In this document: positions 56,189-64,000 of the stretch, piece by piece
Layout: the number at the start of each line of letters is the position of its first letter
Position numbering within the stretch: position 1 is the stretch's first letter
Assembly (NCBI GenBank): GCA_027924645.1
Contig: BSBN01000849.1
Coordinates: 11,550,001-11,614,000 of the forward strand
Reading direction: 5' to 3'
Source of the DNA: Cunninghamia lanceolata
Lineage: Eukaryota; Streptophyta; Pinopsida; Cupressales; Cupressaceae
Length of the DNA stretch: 64,000 nucleotides
Notes under the pieces: model-generated
Database searches by the model: none
Seen by the model: only the letters and a program-made list of their open reading frames with translations
What the model was told of the DNA's origin: nothing
Program-made: the position numbers and the translations under genes

Positions 56189-57441
56189 TGTTAGATCTAG
56201 GGCACACAACTGAGAGGGGGGTGAATCAGTTGTACAAAAACTTGCTTCTACTTCAAACACTTGATTCTTCTTTGTTAGTTAATAGCATATCAGTTAACCA
56301 TTCTTGAAAGCAAAACACATAAACACAAGAGCAGATAAAACATCAACAAATTGGACACCAAGATTTTGACATGGAAAACCTGGTTAAGGGAAAAACCACA
56401 AGGTGATTAACCCAAGGATTATTCTCTGTCAGAAGAATAAGAAAAATGGATGGCACATGCCAATTAGGGCTCACTGCTTGAGCACACTGCTCACAAGGAG
56501 GCACACTGCCTACAAAGAGACACACTATCTACAAAGTGATAAGAATCACAAACTTGAACTAGAGATTGAAATCTTTACCATGCCTGGATTAGTTCCATTT
56601 ACGCCCAAAACTTCTGCTCTACTTTTTGCGCTTCTCTTCGCTACCACACACTCATCATGCCAAGACACCCTTCAAAATGAATTCACAGTCCCTTATTTAT
56701 ACAAGGCATCGACTTAGGAACAATCATCTAAGTCGGCAAACACCTACAAGATTATCTGCAAGACATGTAATACATCCGGTTGGCCAGACTGAACAAGAAT
56801 ATCTTCATCCAAAAGAATATCTTCGATTCTAGGCTCTACCATTGATGTGGACAGACAAAACAACCTCAACATGATCCAAGAACCTTCACAAGCTTGCCTG
56901 AGTGACCAGGTACATCTGTACTTCCTTTACTTATCAGAATCTCTTCTCTTCTTCATCCAGAACTTCAAGAACACAGTCTACTACCACTATCATAATGCAA
57001 AAGGTACTTCTGGACCTCCAAACTATGTACAAATCGAGATTACACATCACAAGGACATCCCAAACACTCCTTTCAATCCACAGAATAGGACAATGCACTT
57101 CCAGATCTCACCGGACCTTTTTGTAACATTATGTCACTCCGGAGCATCTTCTGAAACTGGTTCTACTTGATCGATCACAACTTCTTCATATCTTCATGCG
57201 GACCTCTAAAATCTTAACTGGAGCATCTCAAGACTCATATCTACAAACCCTTTAATCTACAACCTCTGATCCTTAACCTATTGAGTACTTTGGCCTTCTT
57301 CTCATCACCGTTCTTCACTGTTCCTGATTGAGACTAATTTTCTCAATATCCTCAGCACACAGCTTATCCAATCCTTCTCATCAAAGCAATATGAGTATGT
57401 TGACATCAATGACAACACTGGTTAACCTCATACTTGCAACA
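56189..57441 (-). repeat. Copia-2 3' LTR
   Basis: A 1253-base LTR. On its own strand it starts TGTTGCAAGTATGAGG and ends GATCTAACA. The TATA box is tataaata on the minus strand (plus 56694-56701). Differences from 61908-63161 are few, such as a one-base length change in the G-run near 56215. Frames on the plus strand inside it are incidental. Confidence 0.93.
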
Positions 57442-57866
57442 ATCTCCCCCTTTGTCATTGATGGCAACATATGATGTGAAAAACCATCAAGACAAGAACT
57501 ACTCCTTTCTGTCACAACTCCCCCTATTAGCAACAACTCTTCACATGTCTTCTCTTCCTTTACTGCTCCCCCCTTGATCATCAACCACTTTTTTTTCACA
57601 TGTCTTCTCTCTCCCTTTGACATCAATGGCAAAGGGCTCATACTTGCAATTCTAACATATCAAAATCATACCAGCTACTCCCCCTTAGTAGCAGCTCCCC
57701 CTCACCAATCCAGATCACAAGATATGACTATGAAATCCACCGAAATAATGCACATCAGTGCATCCTAGTTCATCACCGGAGGGGCCATGACCCCTAACTT
57801 CTCCCGGAGATACTCAAAAGAGTCCTTGGTAAGAGGTTTAGTGAAGATATCTGCAATCTGATCCTT
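57442..57866 (-). promoter_or_regulatory. Copia-2 3' region with repeated polypurine-like tracts
   Basis: On the minus strand the tract next to the LTR is GACAAAGGGGGAGATT (plus 57442-57457). Related tracts occur at about 57517-57527, 57564-57575, 57608-57619, 57677-57687 and 57694-57702. The multiplied pattern matches Copia-1 and is a known Sirevirus trait. Confidence 0.8.
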
Positions 57867-58322
57867 TTAGGGTACATACTCCAATCTGACTTCATCCTTG
57901 TTCACTTGCTCTCTTAGAAAGTGAAACTTGATAGATATGTGCTTGGTCTTAGAATGAAACACCAGATTCTTAGAAATATTTATTGCACTTGAATTATCAC
58001 AAAAAATTGTGATAGGCTCCTCATATTCTACTTTAATGTCTCTTAACATCTGCTTCATCCATAAAATTTGAGTGCAACTACCTGCTGCAGCAATGTATTC
58101 TGCTTTAGTTGTAGACAGAGATATTGGCTCTTGTTTCTTGCTTAGCCAAGAAATGAAGCTTTTTCCCAAAAAGAATGCTCCTCCACTTGTACTCTTCCTA
58201 TCATCCACATCTCCTACCCAATCTGCATCTGTATATGCATGAAGAGAAAAGTCCTGATCTCTCTGGATCCACCTATGACATGAGATTCTCTGGATCCACC
58301 TGGAATCTTGCCACAAGACCAA
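57867..58322 (-). pseudogene. Copia-2 RNase H
   Basis: The open frame on the minus strand includes DADWVGDVDDRKSTSGG, TTKAEYIAAAGSCTQ and CDNSSAIN, the usual copia RNase H with its acidic residues intact. It is out of frame with the reverse transcriptase because of a deletion with filler near 58275-58290. A stop (TAA) follows EYVP at 57867, ahead of the terminal DIFTKPL block. Confidence 0.9.
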
Positions 58323-59391
58323 CAGCCTGCATTATATCTGGTCTAGTTTGAGTGAGATACAACAATCCACCAATCATTGATCTGTACTTTGTCTGGTCTT
58401 CCTTAGGAGAGTCATCATCTTTGCTCAACTTGCATCCGGTTGCCATGGGAGTATTCATTGGCTTTGAATCTTCCATCCCAAATTTCCTCAACAATTCTTT
58501 CACATATTTCATCTGAGAAATGAAGATCCCTTTCTTTGATTGAGTAATTTGCAGACCCAAGAAGAAGTTCATTTCACCAAGCATAGACATCTCAAACTCA
58601 CTTTTCATCTGATTTGCAAAAGTTTTACACATACTATCTCTTCCTCTAAAAATGATATCATCCACAAACACTTCAACAATTAAGATGTTTTCATGATCAA
58701 TTTTGAAATATAAATTACTGTCAGCAATACCTTTGTTGAAATCAATCTTCAAAAGATGTTTATCCAGTCTTTCATACCAAGCTCTTGGGGCTTGCTTCAA
58801 TCCATACAGTGCCTTTTTCAACTTGCAGACCATATCACCATGATCAGACAATTGAAATCCATCCGGTTGCTCAATGTATACTTCTTCTTCCAAATCACCA
58901 TTTAGGAAGGCAGACTTAACATCCATCTGATATACCTTGAAGTCTTTGAAGGCTACAAATGCAAGAAATAATCTGACTGCTTCAATTCTTGCCACCAGAG
59001 CAAAAGTTTCTTCAAAATCAATTCCTTCTATTTGAGAGTACCCTTTGCAGACTAATCTGGCTTTATTTCTGATTACTTCACCAACTTCATTTAATTTGTT
59101 TCAGAAGACCCATTTGGTTCCAATCGCATTCTTGTCTCTCGGTCTAGGAACAAGATCCCAAGTGTGATTTTTCTCAATTTGCATCAACTCTTCCTCTATT
59201 GCATTGGTCCAGTTTTCATCATTGCAAGCTTCATTTATTGTCTTAGGTTCAATCTTTGAAATCAGACAAAATTCATCTAAATTTTGAGCAATTCTCCTCC
59301 TTGTTTGCACTCCTTTGCTTTTGTCACCTATAATCTGATCTTCAAAGTGGTTTAAAGTTACATACCTTGGACCTTTGCGAATTTCTTGCAC
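58273..59391 (-). pseudogene. Copia-2 reverse transcriptase
   Basis: The N-terminal block ([20 protein letters not shown]) is at 59180-59101; a stop follows near 59100. The polymerase core (58995-58273) is open: [29 protein letters not shown] and EVFVDDIIF with the FVDD active site near 58654-58671. It is better preserved than in Copia-1, where LKQAPRAW carries a stop. The end is lost to a deletion that removes the segment between RFQVDP and the RNase H. Confidence 0.92.
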
Positions 59392-60397
59392 CTCTAATTC
59401 TTGATCAATCTCATTGACACTTATCTCTTCTTCCTGTCTTACCGGATCACCTTGACTTTGTTTCTCAAAGGGGGCTTGGATACTTTGAATCTGAACATCA
59501 TTCTAATCATCTTCATCATATTCATAAAACCTTGAGGGCTTCTCAACTCCTTCATCAACTTTCACATTTGTACTTTCTATCATCTTCCCCAGTCTCTTGT
59601 TGTAACACCGGTATGCTTTGCTTTGAGTGGAGTAACCCAAGAAAATTCCTTCATCACTTCTAGCATCAAACTTTCGTAGATCTTCATCTCTTTTGATGTA
59701 ACATTTGCTACCAAATACTCTTAAATATCTCACAGTAGGAGTGACACCAAACCAAAGTTCATAAGGAGTCTTACCGGTATTGCTTCTGATTTGAACTCGA
59801 TTGAGAGTGTAGACTGCAGTGCTGACAGCTTCTCTCCAAAACATCTAAGGAACATTTGCTTCCATCATCATTGTCCTAGATGCTTCCTGGATGGTCTGAT
59901 TTTTTCTTTCTACTACTCTGTTCTGCTATGGAGTCCTAGGAGTAGACAACTCTCTTTATACCATGCTTCTCACAAAAGTCTATGAATTCACCGGATGTGA
60001 ATTCACCACCTCTATCAGACCTCAGACATTTCAGTCTTAATCCGGTTTGATTCTCTACCATAGCCTTGAAGATTTTGAACTTCTCAAAAGCTTCTGATTT
60101 CTCTTTCAAAAAGGTAACCCACATCATCCGGGAATGATCATCAATGAGTAACATGAAGTATCTATCACCTTGCACACTCTTGACTCTTGTCGGACCACAT
60201 AGATCAATATGAACCAATTCCAATAATCTGGTAGAGGACTGATCCTTGCTCTTGAATGAGACTCTATTCTATTTACCTAGCTGACATTCTTTGCACAAAC
60301 TATTTGTAGGTTTCACCAATTTTAGAAGATCTCTTACAGCTTGAGTACTGCTTATCTTGATGATGTTATCAAAATTTACATGACACATCCTTCTATG
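59392..60397 (-). pseudogene. Copia-2 integrase
   Basis: The core starts with VHIDLCGP (first Asp), then LRSDRGGEF (second Asp) and VVERKNQT (Glu), so the triad is intact. A two-base loss after HGIKR near 59955 shifts the frame, and a TAG sits where Gln is expected near 59920. The C-terminal part (FWREAVSTAVYTLNRVQIRSN to 59503) continues in the new frame. The zinc region upstream reads through stops near 60235-60275. Confidence 0.88.
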
Positions 60398-60790
60398 TCA
60401 TAACCAACTCTGATCAACTTGAACAAACAAAAAACTTTTATTAGAACCAACTAGATGGAAGATATTACCTTTTGTTTGAGTACTAGATGTAATCTTAGTT
60501 CCAGAGCTTTCAAAGATCCTACATCTTCCATTTTTGAACCAGATATCATAACCTTTGTCTACTAACTGACCAACACTGAGAAGATTGTGTTCTAATCCTT
60601 CAACATATAGTACATTACTAGTTTTGCTCTTTCCATCAAAAGAAATAGTTCCCCTACCTCTGATTCTACCAGCAAAATTATCACCAAACTTTACCATTCC
60701 TCCTTCATACCTTTCCAAATCTAAGAACTTGTTCTTGTCACTTGTCATATGGTGAGAGTAACCACTGTTAATAACTCAATCATCCTTTTC
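60398..60790 (-). pseudogene. Copia-2 protease, catalytic Asp lost
   Basis: On the minus strand the motif reads stop-V-I-N-S-G-Y-S-H-H-M. The catalytic Asp is Asn (AAC, plus 60767-60769), the preceding Trp is a TGA stop (plus 60776-60778) and the Cys after the Gly is Tyr. The rest (FDGKSKTSNVLYVEG, HNLLSVGQLVDKGYD) is well preserved. Copia-1 has the intact WVIDSGCSHHM. This protease would be inactive regardless of frame. Confidence 0.88.
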
Positions 60791-61850
60791 TTCAACTTGG
60801 GCAGCCAAAGCTCTTTCTACAACCTTATGATTGACAGATTCAGAGGACATTGGATCTTCTTCCTTGATGGCAATAAACACCCATTCATTTCTGGATTTGT
60901 TTCCTATTTCTAATTCATCATCTGTTACTCCTTCATTATCATCTTCTTCATGAACATAATAATAGTTCTTTTGGAACCTTTGTCTATTAGAATTTGACCT
61001 TACAGATCTTTCCAGACATCTTGAAGCAAAATGACCAATCTTATTGCAGTTGAAGCACTTAAAGGGTAATTTTCCTTCATACTTACCAGATCCTCTTGGC
61101 AGTCTCTTTGCAATGAGAGCTTCAAGATGAGCTATTTCTACTTCTTCCTTTTCCATATCTCTTCTTTCTTGATCATACCATGACAGCTTCCTTGAAGAGT
61201 TTTCTCTCAGATCAAATCTTTGTTTGCCTTTCACATATGCACTGGCTTTGAATGCAGAATCAGTCTTGGGGGGATCATCTCCAAACTCGATCATTTCAAA
61301 TGCAGCCAGTTTGCCAGCCAATTGTTCTCTTGTGATAGTTGTATGGGCTCTGAATTTATCAATGGCAACAACCTTGATTTTGTAGGCAGCAAGAAGGGAT
61401 CTGAGAATTTTTCAAATAATCTCATTTTCATCCAGAGTTCCACCAGCATTCCTAATTCCACACACCAGCTCATTTACTCTTAGCATAAAGGTAGTGATGT
61501 TTTCATCATCTCTCATCTTCAATCTTTCAAATTTCCCTTTAAGACTTTGCAGCTTTGCACTCTTAACAGACTCATCTCCTTTATGCAGAAGTTCCAGTTT
61601 AGTCCAGATCTTGGCAGGTCAATGACATTTGAGAGCTTTGAGTCAGTTAAGCTTCTTTGGTCCGTAGATTGTTTTCAGCATCTATAATTTCATTTAGAGT
61701 TGCTAGACCACCCTATGGAGGTACATATGGTTTTGTGACCATGGACAAGTATGCTTTTCCCATACACTCCAAGTGACATTTCATGCGACCTTTCCAGAGA
61801 GAGAAGTTGGTTCCATCAAACTTCAAACTATCCTTCTTATATGACAACAT
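60776..61850 (-). pseudogene. Copia-2 gag, frameshifted
   Basis: The frame opens at ATG 61850 (MLSYKKDSLKFDGTNFSLW), then breaks into pieces in three frames. The piece 61321-60776 holds the C-terminal half with the CCHC knuckle CFNCNKIGHFASRC and an acidic stretch (EEDDNEGVTDDE). It ends at the TGA in the protease motif. Gag would form the particle. Confidence 0.88.
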
Positions 61851-61893
61851 CCTGGATCTCCTCAAGTGGTTAAGCTCCTTTTAGAGGAACTTG

Positions 61894-61905
61894 ACTCTAA
61901 TACCA
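61894..61905 (-). promoter_or_regulatory. Copia-2 primer binding site
   Basis: Reads TGGTATTAGAGT on the minus strand, two bases after the LTR end CTAACA. It differs from TGGTATCAGAGC by two C-to-T changes. Confidence 0.85.
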
Positions 61906-61907
61906 AT

Positions 61908-63161
61908 TGTTAGATCTAGGGCACACAACTGAGAGGGGGGTTGAATCAGTTGTACAAAAACTTGCTTCTACTTCAAACACTTGATTCTTCTTTGTTAGTT
62001 AATAGCATATCAGTTAACCATTCTTGAAAGAAAAACACATAAACACAGGAGCAGATAAAACATCAACACATTGGACACCAAGATTTTGACATGGAAAACC
62101 TGGTTAAGGGAAAAACCACAGGGTGATTAACCCAAGGATTATTCTCTGTTAGAAGAATAAGAAAAATGGATGGCACATGCCAATTAGGGCTCACTACCTG
62201 AGCACACTGCTCACAAGGAGGCACACTACCTACAAAGAGACACACTATCTACAAAGTGATAAGAATCACAAACTTGAACTAGAGATTGACATCTTTACCA
62301 TGCCTGGATCAGTTCCATTTACGCCCAAAACTTTTGCTCTGCTTTTTGTGCTCCTCTTCGCTACCACACACTCATCATGCCAAGATACCCTTCAAAATGA
62401 ATTCACAGTCCCTTATTTATACAAGGCATCGACTCAGGAACAATCATCTAAGTCAGCAAACACCTACAAGATTATCCGCAAGACGTGTAATATATCTGAT
62501 CGGCCAGACTGAACAAGAATATCTTCATCCAGAAGAATATCTTCGATTCTGGGCTCTACCACTGATACGGACTGACAACACAACCTCAACATGATCCAAG
62601 AGCCTTAACAAGCTTGCCTGAGTGACCAGGTACATCCACACTTCCTTTACTTATCAGAATCTCTTCTCTTCTTCATCTGAAACTTCAAGAACACAGTCTA
62701 CCGCCACTTTCATAATGCAAAAGGTACTTTTAGACCTCCAAACTATGTACAAATTGAGATGACACATCACAAGGACATCCCAAACACTCCTTCCAATCCA
62801 CAGAATAGGACAATGCACTTCTAGATCTCACCGGACCTTTTTGTAACATTCTGTCACTCTAGAGCATCTTCCAGAACCGTTTCTACTTGATCCATAAAAA
62901 ATTCTTTATATCTTCATGCGGACCTCTAAAATCTTAACTGGAGCATCTCAAGACTCATATCTACAAACCCTTTAATCTGCAACCTCTGATCCTCAACCTA
63001 TTGAGTACTTTGGCCTTCTTCTCATCACTGTTCTTCACTGTTCCTAATTGAGACTAATTTTCTCAATATCCTCAGCACACAGCTCATCCAATCCATCTCA
63101 TCAAAGCAATATGAGTATGTTGACATCAATGACAACACTGGTTAACCTCATACTTGCAACA
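61908..63161 (-). repeat. Copia-2 5' LTR
   Basis: A 1254-base LTR, TGTTAGATC to GCAACA on the plus strand, followed by TATAC. It pairs with 56189-57441. TATA box at plus 62414-62421. Confidence 0.93.
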
Positions 63162-63166
63162 TATAC

Positions 63167-64000
63167 TTCAAAAAATTGGAATGTTTCTTGGTGAACATTG
63201 TTTGTTCTATTCTTCGATTCTTTATATTTTTGATTCGGTATATATAAAATTAGTTTAATCACTATATTTATGTATTTATCTATCTTCATCATTTCCAAAA
63301 GTGGTACTGATATCTTCACCTGAGATATTACATGAGCAATGTCAAATGAATGGGCTATAGTCTGATCATTCCTTTCTATCTTTATATGTTCTTTTTCATG
63401 ATTTGGTGATTTATCTTTTGTTTTATTCTGTTCAAATTTTTCTGGTTCTCTAAATGAGGACTTGGCATTATTCCTTTTGTAATTTTGATCTTTTATAAAG
63501 ACACTCCCAAGCGTTCCCTATTCTAAATTTACTATCATGTTTCTTAGATTATAGGCATTTTTAGCTTGGACAACTACAGCTATTGTAAGAACTTCCCTTT
63601 CCTTTTCAGTGGTCTTTCTCCACTGATCATATAGCAATTTGTTATGATAATGAGTAGGTTCCTCATAGCTATCCTCCTGATCTGAGAATACTTCTTGTTT
63701 TCCCATGTTGATATGATGCTTCTGGTTCCCCACATCATATTCATATCCCTCTTCCTCTGTAGAAGAATAATCTTCATTTAGCAAGTATGGTATATCTTGC
63801 ATCATGTTTATTGTGTGATTATCTCTGTTATAGTTGTATAATGCTTCTTCTTGTTGTATTGTTTTAGCCACTACACAATATTCAGGTGAGTGTGGTAAAT
63901 TGCACACCAAACACCAAGGTTTATCTTCTACCATATGTGCCCCATTTCTCTTTAGAGGGTCAGGAGTATCTTTGCCATAATGTTTCTTTCTGTAGCTTTC
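63167..64000 (-). pseudogene. Element D gag, C-terminal part, runs off the window
   Basis: On the minus strand the frame enters from beyond 64000. It contains a zinc-finger-like CLVCNLPHSPEYC (spacing CX2CX3HX4C), then a long acidic, Asn/His-rich linker. A TAG at 63518, where Gln would fit after VNLE, interrupts it. Lys-rich sequence follows up to the TATAC target site at 63162-63166. It would be the nucleocapsid end of gag, leading into the protease at 56188. Confidence 0.7.

Larger units (their letters stand above)
56189..63161 (-). mobile_element. Copia-2: full-length Sirevirus-like copia element inserted in D
   Basis: Bounded by the perfect target duplication TATAC at 56184-56188 and 63162-63166. 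LTRs of ~1.25 kb, a primer site, gag-protease-integrase-reverse transcriptase-RNase H and repeated polypurine-like tracts match Copia-1 on the opposite strand. The LTRs are more alike than those of Copia-1. Coding is still broken by stops, frameshifts and one 58-base deletion. It is the youngest layer of the right-hand nest. Confidence 0.95.
46206..64000 (-). mobile_element. Element D: Tat-like Ty3/gypsy element with an extra 3' open frame, runs off the window
   Basis: Read right to left on the minus strand: gag C-terminus (64000-63167), Copia-2 insertion, protease, RNase H-like domain, reverse transcriptase, degenerate RNase H, integrase, a 1.9 kb spacer, a ~990-codon extra frame and a probable 3' LTR (47311-46206). 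Integrase after reverse transcriptase makes it Ty3/gypsy. It shares the protease-RNase H-reverse transcriptase order with C but is a different family. Its left border is set by the end of the A' match at 46205. The 5' LTR is outside the window, so the target duplication cannot be checked. Confidence 0.88.

Overview
The window looks like a plant nuclear genome, and the size and depth of its retrotransposon nests suggest a large-genome seed plant such as a gymnosperm. The evidence is degenerate TTAGGG-type repeats, one plant-style intronless EF-hand gene, LTR retrotransposons primed by plant initiator tRNA-Met sites, and Sirevirus-like and Tat-like families. The species cannot be read from the sequence. 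The only apparently intact host gene is a calmodulin-like gene at 1450-1923. Almost everything from 4474 to the right edge is LTR retrotransposon.

Layout. (1) 1-4473: host DNA with telomere-like repeats, the EF-hand gene and AT-rich spacer. (2) 4474-7242: NA1, a short non-autonomous LTR element on the minus strand (target duplication GTTGA). (3) 7279-14292: Copia-1, a nearly complete Sirevirus-like element on the plus strand (GATAC). (4) 14293-15122: host spacer with a GCATG-rich minisatellite. (5) 15123 onward: element A, a gag-protease-only gypsy-like element whose 3' LTR has been hit twice. Element B (minus-strand copia, 21952-39324, GTGAG) sits in that LTR and holds element C (Tat-like gypsy, 24437-36376). 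Copia-3 starts near 39502 in the same LTR. Copia-3 is broken by A', a minus-strand copy of family A (43346-46205). A' is broken by element D (minus-strand Tat-like gypsy, from 46206 past the right edge). D is broken by Copia-2 (minus strand, 56189-63161, TATAC), a relative of Copia-1. The nest is therefore three deep on the left (A>B>C) and apparently five deep on the right (A>Copia-3>A'>D>Copia-2).

Functionally, Copia-1, Copia-2, C and D carry gag, protease, reverse transcriptase, RNase H and integrase, but every reading frame is broken, mostly by premature stops and some frameshifts. A, A', B and NA1 show no reverse transcriptase or integrase; A' is visible only in its 3' part. They would have needed enzymes from other elements. 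In both C and D a second RNase H lies between protease and reverse transcriptase, while the RNase H after the reverse transcriptase has lost its first catalytic Asp. D also carries a ~990-codon unrecognised open frame between integrase and its presumed 3' LTR. The U3 of C holds a dense array of TTGTAT/ATACAA hairpins.

Target duplications, LTR termini, primer sites and reading frames were read directly from the sequence. Family names rest on motifs and domain order, not on database searches.
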